The position numbers were made by a program, and so were the translations under genes. From assembly GCA_040900345.1 (NCBI GenBank), contig JBBDZE010000033.1, positions 1 through 64,000 on the forward strand: a stretch of DNA of 64,000 bases, written 5' to 3'. This document shows, one piece after another, positions 24,151 through 32,196 of this stretch. The notes under the pieces are model-generated. The model searched no databases. It was not told where the DNA came from and saw only the letters and a list, made by a program, of their open reading frames with translations. Position 1 is the stretch's first letter. Every line of letters starts with the position of its first letter. Origin of the DNA: JBBDZE01 sp040900345 (GTDB lineage: Bacteria > Patescibacteriota > Minisyncoccia > Spechtbacterales > 2-12-FULL-38-22).

Positions 24151-25179
24151 TTAGCCAAGAAAGATACCTTTCTTGATGCCGTAGACCACACCAGAACCAA
24201 GCATACCACCACCGCTCAAGAAAATAGCAACGGCGATAAGGCCGGCGCCCGTCTTGGGCAGCTCAGGCTTTTTGGTAGTAACAGGAGCTACTTTTACGGT
24301 GGTAGCTGCTGCAGCTTGAGCCGGCTCGTCCAGCTCGTCTGCTCGAAGCGTTACCTCATTTTGCAGCTTAAGGCCATCCGGCGCATTTGTGTTCACGCGT
24401 ACCTTGAAGGTAACTACGAGAACTTGGCCGGGATTGAGGTATGCAAGTTCATACCCGTCGGTGATCCAGCGGTCAGGCAGCGCCTTGATGTCGCCATCAA
24501 TGTTGCGCTCTCCCGTGCCGGCTACGTACGTAACCCATTTGGTCGAGTTGTTGGGCAAGTTTTCAAGCAACTGCACGTTGTCGAAAACGGTGTTGCCATC
24601 GTTCTCAAGACGAATGGTATACGTGATAAGCTCCCCGGGAGCAACCGTCAGGCGGTCTGCCGTTTTTGACAGCACGAGGTGCGGGGCAAGCGTCTGCTTT
24701 ACGTAGATCTGTTTGTTTGTCAGTGGAATCTCGTTTACTTGGTCGGACCAGGAGTCGAACGTTACCTGCAACCACGTGTTGCGCGGAGCATTGTTGGCAA
24801 CTTTCATGTCCCAGGTCACGGTTACGTGTTGGCCGGGCTCAATGTAGCCAGCGTTTGCACTCGTGGTGGAATACCACGTGTTGCTCATCGCGTGAACAAG
24901 TGTAGAATCACTGTGCTTGTAGAAGCCGGAACCGTTGATGTAACTGATCGGGCCGTCTACGATCTCACCGGCAATCATCACATTCGTCAATTTGACGTCC
25001 GTGTTGTTTTTAACGGTAGCGGTGAAGCTTACGGTGTCGCCAGGATTTACTTCATGCTTATCGACGGCAAGCGTCATCATGACGTCGCCCTCTATTGCAT
25101 CTGCCGTCATCGGCAAAGCAACACCTGCAAGAAGTGCTACGCTGACCGCTAAAGCGGTAATGTAGGTCAATGTTTTCAT
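24151..25179 (-). CDS. LPxTG-anchored surface protein with DUF11-like domains
   Basis: 342 aa. Signal peptide at 1-28 (ALAVSVALLAGVALPMTADA), two immunoglobulin-like beta domains of the DUF11 type (HEVNPGDTVSFTATVKNNTD; VAPGELITYTIRLENDGNTV), then a full sorting signal: ELPKTGAG, a hydrophobic stretch (LIAVAIFLSGGGMLGSGVV) and a short basic tail (GIKKG). Lies directly upstream of the sortase gene, 80 bases apart, same strand. Start ATG 25179 chosen because the signal peptide begins there. Confidence 0.9.
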   Translation of the reverse strand: MKTLTYITALAVSVALLAGVALPMTADAIEGDVMMTLAVDKHEVNPGDTVSFTATVKNNTDVKLTNVMIAGEIVDGPISYINGSGFYKHSDSTLVHAMSNTWYSTTSANAGYIEPGQHVTVTWDMKVANNAPRNTWLQVTFDSWSDQVNEIPLTNKQIYVKQTLAPHLVLSKTADRLTVAPGELITYTIRLENDGNTVFDNVQLLENLPNNSTKWVTYVAGTGERNIDGDIKALPDRWITDGYELAYLNPGQVLVVTFKVRVNTNAPDGLKLQNEVTLRADELDEPAQAAAATTVKVAPVTTKKPELPKTGAGLIAVAIFLSGGGMLGSGVVYGIKKGIFLG

Positions 25180-25298
25180 ATGTTTGTTGTCTGTTTGTGC
25201 GAACTTTCGACCTTTACTATCGTTCCCTAACAACGTTCAGCGCCTGGCTAAGCGTTGTATGAGAAAAGATACTGTGTGCGCGGGCCCGGGTAAAATTT

Positions 25299-25308
25299 NN
25301 NNNNNNNN
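25299..25308. other. Ten-base N gap in a G+C-rich inverted repeat
   Basis: Ten N flanked by 13-base arms (25278-25290 and 25314-25326) that pair at 12 positions. The gap sits at the tip of what looks like the terminator hairpin of the 25366 gene; a strong hairpin could explain the failed assembly. Confidence 0.7.
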
Positions 25309-25365
25309 TTTTTCCCGGCCCCGCGCTGATTCCCGTTCCTCGGGAACCTCTATGCTCTTAAGGTG

Positions 25366-28095
25366 CTAATGGGACGATGGCGCCTCCTCCTCCGGGCGTC
25401 CGTCGTCCTCCAAGTCGTTTTGAGAATCCGGATTCTGCGTCGCCTCCGGTTCCGGCGTCGCCCGGGGTGCCGGGCCCACATCTTGGACCGGATCCGTTGC
25501 CGACAGGACCGAGTCATATACCGGCTCCGTCGACGTCGAATCACTGTCGTCCACCTCGACCACCGGCGTCGGTTGAACCGTCGGCGGTGGGTTGGGGTCT
25601 CGCGGCGGATTCTGCGGATCCCAGGGGGGAGCCGCAGGGGTCGCCTCGCCGCAGAGCTCGTCCGAGTTGGACTGCATCCGCTTGAGCACGCCGGCTCGGT
25701 TGCCTTGTGCCTCCACGGTTGCTGCGGCCAACGCGGCTTCCTCTGCAGCCGCGACGGTGCCGCCCGTCCGCGTCTCCGTACCGAGGGCCTTGTCGGTTGC
25801 CTGCTTGCCGTTGAGGCAGTACAGGACAACCGGCAACTCCGCCGTCATTGTTCTGATGAACTGCGACGGCGATGGCGCCGTGCCCTGTGGCGGAGACCCT
25901 CCGAATCCCTTGATGAAGTTGTGCGTAATGCATGTCTTCGTCACTCCGCTTCGCAACATCGTGTTCACGACGCTCGCGGAAAGGAAACAGTTCGAGTAAT
26001 TCACACCCACGATGCCGGGGATGCTCACTTCTCGAATCTGCAGCGACTGGTTGAAGACCAGCGGCACCGACCAATGCTGGCCGCACTGGAGTGTGAAAGC
26101 CTCCGCCGGGATCACAACCCCGTTGCGGAGAACCTGGAATGTCCACTGCCGGCTGTTGCCGTACGTGTTGATGACTCCAGCGCTGCAGGTCTTCGTCATG
26201 GGATAGCGCAGGGCCTGTGGCTCCTGTGCCGTACATCCCGCCAAGAACTGCTGGATGCTGACCTCACGCGCCTTGCGGAACGCGAGTTCTCGGGCACTCA
26301 GGGCCTTGTTGACGACCGCGCTACCCCAATTGTTGTCCCGGACTTCCGTTTCGGTGACTCGGATAACGCCACCATCGAACTTACGCGTCCCCGTTCCGAA
26401 GATCAGGTGTCGCGAGCCTGGCGGGCACGCCACAAACCGATCTGGAACTTCCACGGTCAGCGTGAAGGGCTCCTTCGGCGGCGTTGGCTTCGGCACTGGC
26501 GGAGGCGGCGCTCCCTTCTCAAAAAGGAGATTAGCGCACAGCGTCATCACGTGGATGACGCTCTCGCCGTTATAGAACTTCCCGCCGCTGGCAAGACCAC
26601 ATTCGAAGGCCTCAACCTCAGCAGAGCCATCGGGATGCCGTTCGCCGATGAACTCCCTGTCGCCGATGCGGTATTGCATCTCGTCCGCTACCACAGTGTG
26701 CGGACCAGTGCAAATGACTTCGGCGGGGCTGTCGATGATTCCTTCGTCGACAAGACGCAGGGCAGCCTCTGCCGGCGTGTCGATGCCCGCAGCGTAGATG
26801 AACCGTGAGCGTTCAGCTGCGCCACCACTGGCTCCGGGCACTGAACGATTAGCATCGTCTGCGTCGACTGGTGCGAGAGAGAACACAACCGCGTCCTCTT
26901 CCGTCTCGTCGACCAGCGTTGCTTCGCCGTCGAGCACCAGGCTGAAGACCGTACCCTCCGGGGTAAACCGGAAGGTAGCCGACAGCGATCCGATGAGCTC
27001 TTCGTCCGAGTCCACCGAAATCTTGTAGAGACCCGGTGGAATAGCGAACTCCGCCTCCCCGCCGCTGCCGACAATACGGCAGTTAAAGGTTTTGGCGGCG
27101 TCCTCGACGGACGGGCCACAGAGAAACTCCTCGGTGACCATCTTGTCCTTGTTGTCGACGGGTCGGATCGAAACGGTGAACTTCGCCTCTTCTGCCCCTT
27201 CGGGCATATCGGCGAACTCCAGACGATACAGAACGGGTTCGCCGTCCTCCGCAGCTTCCGCCGCGGCTGCACCGTTCTCGTCGCCGTTGTCGCCGGCTGC
27301 CGCAAGAGCGAGCAGACCGTCAACCGGACACTTCGAGAGCGGGTCATTCTGGTCGGCCCGACACTCCCACTCATCGCCCATCCAGACGAGCTGCCAGAAC
27401 GTACCCTGCAGCCCTGAGCCCTCGGGAGGAACAATGCTAACCAAGTAGGCCAGCTCTTCGTCCTCCCCGAGAGGCTCTCCCAGCGGAAGGTCGAATGCAA
27501 CCCTCCCCTCTTCGTCCGTGGTCTTCTCTTGCTCGACAACGAGCAGGCCGCCGGAGGCGCGGACGATGGCGCCCGCAAGGGTTTCATCCTCCGCGTTGGT
27601 CACCTGGAACTCGTAGACACCGCTGTCGGCGCCGCTGTCGGCGCCGAAGAGCCATAGCGCGATGCCCAGGATGAGGATTCCGGCTATGGCAACGCCAATG
27701 ATTGCCAGGAACCAGCCGAGCACCAGGCGGCCGCGTCGGCGGCCCCCGTTGGAAGCGACGACCGGGCGCTGGCCGCGGGGCGGTTCTCCGCCTCCGCTGC
27801 TGCCTTGAAGTCGTTCGGCTCGCTCGCGCTCTTCCTCACGGATGCGCGCACGCATCTGCGCTGGGGTCTCCTGTTGGTCTTGGGCCACGTCAGCCTCCCC
27901 TTCTTCAGCCGGTGGCTGGTCTCCGGGAGAGGGCTCTGCGGCTCCCTGCTCATCCTCTTCAAGCTCTTCAATCGGCACGTAGTTGGTCCCATCGTAGACC
28001 ATAATACGTCGTGTGCCATATGGCGCTGGTGGCTGGCCACCCTCTTCCGACTGATCGGGTTGCCCTGGTCGATTATCAGGTCCAGACGCTGTCAT
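25366..28095 (-). CDS. 909-aa single-pass membrane protein, unknown
   Basis: No recognised family. Residues 1-120 are disordered, acidic and Pro-rich, then an Arg stop-transfer patch (NGGRRRGR) and one membrane helix (~125-150, LAIIGVAIAGILILGIALWLF). The external part begins with a beta domain (VYEFQVTNAEDETLAGAIV, residue ~160), has many Cys in pairs, and ends in a Pro-rich, acidic disordered tail of ~80 residues. Topology N-in, C-out. Strong AAGGAGG before the ATG. High G+C and codon use set it apart from the core genes and link it with the 18886 gene. A large envelope or attachment protein is likely. Confidence 0.8.
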   Translation of the reverse strand: MTASGPDNRPGQPDQSEEGGQPPAPYGTRRIMVYDGTNYVPIEELEEDEQGAAEPSPGDQPPAEEGEADVAQDQQETPAQMRARIREEERERAERLQGSSGGGEPPRGQRPVVASNGGRRRGRLVLGWFLAIIGVAIAGILILGIALWLFGADSGADSGVYEFQVTNAEDETLAGAIVRASGGLLVVEQEKTTDEEGRVAFDLPLGEPLGEDEELAYLVSIVPPEGSGLQGTFWQLVWMGDEWECRADQNDPLSKCPVDGLLALAAAGDNGDENGAAAAEAAEDGEPVLYRLEFADMPEGAEEAKFTVSIRPVDNKDKMVTEEFLCGPSVEDAAKTFNCRIVGSGGEAEFAIPPGLYKISVDSDEELIGSLSATFRFTPEGTVFSLVLDGEATLVDETEEDAVVFSLAPVDADDANRSVPGASGGAAERSRFIYAAGIDTPAEAALRLVDEGIIDSPAEVICTGPHTVVADEMQYRIGDREFIGERHPDGSAEVEAFECGLASGGKFYNGESVIHVMTLCANLLFEKGAPPPPVPKPTPPKEPFTLTVEVPDRFVACPPGSRHLIFGTGTRKFDGGVIRVTETEVRDNNWGSAVVNKALSARELAFRKAREVSIQQFLAGCTAQEPQALRYPMTKTCSAGVINTYGNSRQWTFQVLRNGVVIPAEAFTLQCGQHWSVPLVFNQSLQIREVSIPGIVGVNYSNCFLSASVVNTMLRSGVTKTCITHNFIKGFGGSPPQGTAPSPSQFIRTMTAELPVVLYCLNGKQATDKALGTETRTGGTVAAAEEAALAAATVEAQGNRAGVLKRMQSNSDELCGEATPAAPPWDPQNPPRDPNPPPTVQPTPVVEVDDSDSTSTEPVYDSVLSATDPVQDVGPAPRATPEPEATQNPDSQNDLEDDGRPEEEAPSSH

Positions 28096-28417
28096 AGCGT
28101 TCCTCCTTGGCTTCTGATTCTTCGTGGACTCTCCGAAAGACCGCGAGTATCTCGCGTCCTCCCGGGACGTATCGACGACCCTGAATGGGGATCGTCATGG
28201 GTCAGATGATTGTTTCCTGACATCAAATTAACCCCCTTTCCGGGGACTAACTCAAACACACAAACAAATTGTGTAGAGTACTATTGAAAACTTCGGCAAA
28301 ATCCATTCCCTCGAGTGAGAGACGCAATTTGTACCGACTAGGTATTCTACGTCTAATCCGTAGAACTGTCAAGGGGGGGCGCCACTATTGGGACATGGTC
28401 GAATTTTTCCCCTCTTG

Positions 28418-28434
28418 TGATACTAGTAGTATCA
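28418..28434. repeat. 17-base palindrome, operator-like
   Basis: TGATACTAGTAGTATCA, perfect around a central G. Size suits a dimeric regulator; no gene nearby indicates which. Confidence 0.45.
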
Positions 28435-28459
28435 AGAATGTCCCTATTTTGCAACTAAA

Positions 28460-28516
28460 ATCCCGCCATGGACTGTCCGAGATCGGGGAACAACTCCGGA
28501 CAGCCCATGGCGGGAT
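28460..28516. repeat. Large hairpin with 20-base arms
   Basis: Arms begin ATCCCGCCATGG and pair over 20 positions with one A-C mismatch; loop of 17 bases. Confidence 0.7.
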
Positions 28517-28605
28517 GTGTTCGTGCCCTTGCAGAACATCTCGTTGTAGTGCTAATGTCCGAACATGTCAACCCCGTTAATAGCCCAGCGATGAGGAAAC
28601 ATGCC

Positions 28606-28661
28606 CTTTCTCTTTTATCCCTTATCTCCACGGCCGTGGAGATAAGGGATAAAAGAGAAAG
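28606..28661. repeat. 56-base perfect palindrome
   Basis: 28-base arms with no spacer (centre CGGCCG), every position paired. Lies between a terminator hairpin and the hairpin at 28460. Confidence 0.9.
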
Positions 28662-28693
28662 CTACGTTACCTATTTTAAAATGCCTCATACCA

Positions 28694-28731
28694 CCTCAAA
28701 AACACCTCATCTATGTGAGGTGTTTTTGAGG
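28694..28731. terminator. Terminator downstream of the SuhB-like gene
   Basis: 16-pair stem with A-rich and T-rich ends, TATC-type loop. Same core as 21952-21989. It lies just beyond the end of the minus-strand gene at 28758. Confidence 0.85.
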
Positions 28732-28757
28732 AACGACTCAAACCGGTGAAGCGTTTT

Positions 28758-29537
28758 TTACGTGTAGAGCTTCTTGGTTATGGCCACGATGTCGTTATGC
28801 ACGACCCCATTTGAAGCCAGAAAGTACCCATTGCCAAACTCCCAGGGGTTTCCGGACAAATCGGACACTCTCCCGCCCGCCTCCTGAACCAATAGGACAC
28901 CCGCGGCATAATCCCAGGTGGACAACCCAAGACAGACAAATCCCTCCGTGCCGCCGCGTGCAACATATGCAAGCTCTAAAGCACAGCAACCGAACACGCG
29001 AGCACTTTTTGCGCTACGGGACAATTCAGCACGCAATACCTCGCTTGGTTCGCGATCTTCGGGTTTTCGCGAGCGTCCATAGGTAACCATTCCCTCGGAT
29101 GCCCGTTGGGAGGAGACATGCAGGGGGATGCCATCGTTCCAAAACGCACCCTGGCCTTTTTCTGCATAAAATAAGGAAGGAATAACGGGATTATATACCA
29201 CGCCGGCGATAAGCTCGCCATCCTTTTCGAGTCCTACTGAAACGGCGAACAGGGGGATGCTATTGGCAAAATTGCTCGTCCCATCGATGGGGTCCACGTG
29301 CCAGCGATAGGGTTGGCTTCCGACTACTTCCCCGCCCTCCTCTCCGGCGATACTAAAATCGGGCGTATGCTTTTTGAGCACTTCAATGATAGCTCTTTCG
29401 CTCTCCTCGTCAGCCCGGGTCACAATACTCGTATCGTCCTTCTCGCGCTTTACCAGCGCGGTCTCAAAATAGTGCTCGGCAACGACTCCTCCAGCCTTGG
29501 CTGCCTCAATAGCGATGGTTGCGTATTCCATGGTCAT
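28758..29537 (-). CDS. Inositol-monophosphatase-family phosphatase (SuhB-like)
   Basis: 259 aa. Metal site motifs of the Mg-dependent, Li-sensitive phosphatase fold: GEEGG (~residue 64), WHVDPIDGTSNFA (~81), and WDYAAGVLLVQEAGG near the C-terminus. Could act on inositol phosphates, 3'-phosphoadenosine phosphate or histidinol phosphate; the sequence does not decide. ATG overlaps the murC stop (ATGA). Confidence 0.9.
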   Translation of the reverse strand: MTMEYATIAIEAAKAGGVVAEHYFETALVKREKDDTSIVTRADEESERAIIEVLKKHTPDFSIAGEEGGEVVGSQPYRWHVDPIDGTSNFANSIPLFAVSVGLEKDGELIAGVVYNPVIPSLFYAEKGQGAFWNDGIPLHVSSQRASEGMVTYGRSRKPEDREPSEVLRAELSRSAKSARVFGCCALELAYVARGGTEGFVCLGLSTWDYAAGVLLVQEAGGRVSDLSGNPWEFGNGYFLASNGVVHNDIVAITKKLYT

Positions 29538-30742
29538 TGCGCAAGAGCTTGTACTATTTGCCAGGAATCCCCCGCTCCCACGGAAAAGAGTACTCTGTCG
29601 CCGGAAAGATTTTTCTTATAATACCGTATGGCCTCTTCGTTGGTGGCAAAGTATTCGGCCCTAAGCGTGGCGGCAAGCTTTTTACCAAGCTCGTCTTTTC
29701 CCTGCTCGCGAGCCGAGCTGTACGTCTTTAAAATAGCGACGCGATCAACTTTCGCCAGTTCCTTCACAAAATCGTCAAACAATCCTTTCGTACGGCTAAA
29801 TGTATGGGGCTGAAACACCATACAGACCTCTTTGTTCGGAAACTTCTCTCGAATGCCCGAAAGGAGCGCAGCAATCTCGGTTGGATGGTGCGCGTAATCG
29901 TCGTAGAGCTCGGCCCCGTTGTACACACCATAGTGCTCAAATCGGCGCGCCAGACCTTTAAAATTGACAAGCGCCTCGTGGATGGTCTCGTCGTTTACGC
30001 CAAGTTTGCGCGCCGCCGCCGCGGCCAGGTTGGCATTCTTTTGGTTGTGTTGGCCCGGTAGCGCCAACGCAAAGTGTTCCAGTGTATCGGGAACACGAAT
30101 AAGCAGGTCGCGTTCTACCCGGTCAGTGAAGATCTTAAATGACATCATGTAGGAATCCCTCGTAGGGAAATAGTCGGGGTGGTCGTAATCCACGCTCGTA
30201 AGCAGTATCATCTCGGGATCGTAGCGCAGAAAAGCATCGCGATATTCGTCGGCTTCCAGCACAAAGTACTGCGAAGCACCGACGCGAGCGTTGCTCCCCC
30301 ACTCGTTCACGCGACTGCCGACCACCACAGTCGGGTCAAACCCCGCCCGCTCCAAAATAACCCCTAACATAGCCGTCGTGGTACTTTTGCCGTGGGTTCC
30401 CGCCACCGCAATGCCCCGCATGGCGTTAAACAGCTCGGCCAAGCCATCGTGCCAGGTAATGACAGGTATGGCCCGCTTCTGCGCGACGATAATCTCCGGA
30501 TTGTCGGTATTGATGTAGGCAGGGGAGGTTACCACGATATCTACCTGTTCGGGCACGTTGTGGGCGTCAAAGCCCTCTACAAAAGGAATATCAAGATGCC
30601 GCAAAACCTCGTCCGTAAAAAAGACCTCGTGAGTGTCCGAGCCGGACACGGCGATGGCGCGGTCGCGTAAAAGCTGCGCAAACGCCGTCATTCCCACTCC
30701 TTTGATGCCAACAAAATAGGCACTTTTGATATTCTCTATCAT
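29534..30742 (-). CDS. murC: UDP-N-acetylmuramate:L-alanine ligase MurC
   Basis: 402-aa Mur ligase: N-terminal FVGIKGVGMTAFAQLL, P-loop AGTHGKSTTTAML (~residue 105), EADEYRDAF, the HNQKNANLAAAAA segment and C-terminal DDYAHHPTEI and QPHTFSRT. Adds L-Ala to UDP-MurNAc, the step before murD, though the gene is 25 kb away from the main cluster. Mpl, the murein-tripeptide recycling ligase, is a related alternative, but recycling is unlikely in such a genome. Start ATG 30742 shares its A with the stop of the upstream gene. Confidence 0.88.
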   Translation of the reverse strand: MIENIKSAYFVGIKGVGMTAFAQLLRDRAIAVSGSDTHEVFFTDEVLRHLDIPFVEGFDAHNVPEQVDIVVTSPAYINTDNPEIIVAQKRAIPVITWHDGLAELFNAMRGIAVAGTHGKSTTTAMLGVILERAGFDPTVVVGSRVNEWGSNARVGASQYFVLEADEYRDAFLRYDPEMILLTSVDYDHPDYFPTRDSYMMSFKIFTDRVERDLLIRVPDTLEHFALALPGQHNQKNANLAAAAARKLGVNDETIHEALVNFKGLARRFEHYGVYNGAELYDDYAHHPTEIAALLSGIREKFPNKEVCMVFQPHTFSRTKGLFDDFVKELAKVDRVAILKTYSSAREQGKDELGKKLAATLRAEYFATNEEAIRYYKKNLSGDRVLFSVGAGDSWQIVQALAQ

Positions 30743-31095
30743 TACGGCGTACAATTACCTGCCAAGGTGTAGCCAGCCTCTTGGGCTTCCTGGGGGGAGG
30801 CGAACCAGACCTGATTGTCTTCTTTGATGCTCGAAGCGCCCGAACAATATTCAAAATGATACTTGTCAGAGTTGATGCTCCCGACCACGCGGCCGGTACG
30901 TTCTGCGACATTCACCTCTTGCGCTTCGTTACTTTTTGCGGTAGAATATAGCTCGGATGTGAGGCGTTCGACCACGATGGGCGACTTCTCGACATGAGCC
31001 ACCGATGCGGCAACAAAACCCAGCGCGAAAATACCTACCGCGCTGCACGCAAGAATAAGCGCCGTGTACCGTTGGCCCGAAATCATATGCTTCAC
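30742..31095 (-). CDS. Membrane-anchored Ada-like zinc-motif protein
   Basis: 117 aa. One N-terminal membrane segment (ALILACSAVGIFALGFVAASV), an outer linker, then GSINSDKYHFEYCSGASSI ... VWFASPQEAQEAGYTLAGNC, which matches the short Ada-type metal-binding fold (Cys pair at both ends) found attached to nucleases and surface proteins. Function unknown. GTG 31095 has GGGAG upstream; ATG 31086 is the alternative start. Divergent from rpmA with a 30-base shared promoter region. Confidence 0.72.
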   Translation of the reverse strand: MKHMISGQRYTALILACSAVGIFALGFVAASVAHVEKSPIVVERLTSELYSTAKSNEAQEVNVAERTGRVVGSINSDKYHFEYCSGASSIKEDNQVWFASPQEAQEAGYTLAGNCTP

Positions 31096-31125
31096 GTTTT
31101 CTAGTATCTCCCTTATTATACTATT

Positions 31126-31398
31126 ATGTCAAAGACAAAAGCAGCAGGAACAAGTAAGCTCGGAAGAGATTCTATCTCTAAGCGCCTCGGCGTGAAGCTT
31201 TTTGGCGGGCAGAAGGTATCGGCTGGTAACATTATTCTTCGCCAGCGCGGTACGCGCTTTCTTCCCGGCAAGAACGTCCGTCTGGCCGCCGACGACACCA
31301 TCTACGCCCAGCGAAGCGGTATGGTGAAATTTCGCACCATTCGCAAAAGAAATTTCGATGGCCGCCAGCGCCGTGCCAAAATAATCGACGTTTTCTAA
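31126..31398 (+). CDS. rpmA: 50S ribosomal protein L27
   Basis: 90 aa, full-length bL27: [20 protein letters not shown], then [18 protein letters not shown] and the GMVKFRTI core. It starts directly MSKTKAAG, so no cleavable N-terminal extension as in Firmicutes. Sits alone rather than after rplU. Divergent promoter with the 30742 gene; a strong terminator follows. Confidence 0.95.
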   Translation: MSKTKAAGTSKLGRDSISKRLGVKLFGGQKVSAGNIILRQRGTRFLPGKNVRLAADDTIYAQRSGMVKFRTIRKRNFDGRQRRAKIIDVF

Positions 31399-31414
31399 CC
31401 CCCCACCCTCCAGC

Positions 31415-31450
31415 AATCAAAAGGCCGCCCACATGGGCGGCCTTTTGATT
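31415..31450 (+). terminator. Terminator of rpmA
   Basis: 16-base perfect arms (AATCAAAAGGCCGCCC and complement) with ACAT loop and TTTTGATT end. Confidence 0.9.
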
Positions 31451-31467
31451 TATAGAAATGGTGGGTG

Positions 31468-31499
31468 GTAGGCCTCGGCGACGTGTCGCCGAGGCCTAC
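31468..31499. repeat. Perfect 32-base hairpin
   Basis: 15-base arms (GTAGGCCTCGGCGAC and complement) separated by GT. Lies between rpmA and the end of the minus-strand gene at 31615; may be that gene's terminator. Confidence 0.7.
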
Positions 31500-31614
31500 G
31501 CAAATGGCGTTTCCATCGCTACCTCTTCGGCCTAACCGCTCGAGATGCCTCAGAAAGCAGCGGGGAAACTATGCGTAGCGGCATTCGTGTAGATTGCGGA
31601 CGAGCTCCTGCGTC

Positions 31615-32094
31615 CTAGCTGATCTGCGTTCCAATGTCCCGTAACGCCCTCTCTATGTCCAACGAAGGGCCTCCCCCTTCGCCCGGAAGAGCCACTACCT
31701 GCTTGCTTTCGCGCAGGGCCGGGCCTTCTGGGGGTACTCTGGCACGCACCCAAAGCTTCGTGGTCATATCCTCGCTTGCGTACGAGAATACGATGCCAAC
31801 ATCTGATCCAAGGGGGCAAAAAACCCCTACCAGCAGTTCTTCGGTCTTTCTCGCAGCATCGGCGAGCGAGAAGGTCCGGTCCGACTCGTTCTCTTCAGGG
31901 CGCTCTCCCTTGTTGCGGAGGACGCTGACGAAGTACTCCGCCAAGCTTTCCCCGCACCAACGGCCCTGGAAGAGATCACCCTCCTCGCTCTTGACCTCAA
32001 AGAAATTGCGGCGAAGATGTACCGTGAAGCGTATGGGCTGCCCGCGAGCTGCTCGACGCAATCCGCGGAACAGCACCCAGATGTACTCATTCAA
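31615..32094 (-). CDS. Unknown 159-aa protein
   Basis: No recognised family. Basic N-terminus (LFRGLRRAARGQPIRFTVHL), then an alpha/beta pattern (SLAEYFVSVLRN; ARKTEELLVGVFCPLG; DVGIVFSYASEDMTTKLWV). Soluble. G+C-rich like the other small unknown genes. Its 3' end is followed by the 31468 hairpin. No other feature supports a role. Confidence 0.6.
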   Translation of the reverse strand: MNEYIWVLFRGLRRAARGQPIRFTVHLRRNFFEVKSEEGDLFQGRWCGESLAEYFVSVLRNKGERPEENESDRTFSLADAARKTEELLVGVFCPLGSDVGIVFSYASEDMTTKLWVRARVPPEGPALRESKQVVALPGEGGGPSLDIERALRDIGTQIS

Positions 32095-32196
32095 TAAACA
32101 CCATACCGTTCTTTCTGGCCGCCACGCCGGAACTGCCTATATTAAACCAAATATCATCAGAAAATCAAGCTGGCGCATTTTAAAAACGTTCTCTCT

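Larger units (their letters stand above)
28096..28757. other. Intergenic region rich in large inverted repeats
   Basis: 660 bases without a convincing gene. It holds a 17-base palindrome at 28418-28434, a ~57-base hairpin with one mismatch at 28460-28516, a 56-base perfect palindrome at 28606-28661 and a terminator hairpin at 28694-28731. Confidence 0.7.

Noticed and set aside
28096..28757. CRISPR array or phage attachment site in the hairpin-rich stretch
   Set aside because: The inverted repeats differ in sequence and spacing, no direct repeats with spacers are present and no cas or integrase gene lies next to it.
29534..30742. Assignment as Mpl (murein tripeptide ligase) instead of MurC
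   Set aside because: Size and motifs fit both; the presence of the rest of the Mur pathway and the absence of recycling genes favour MurC.
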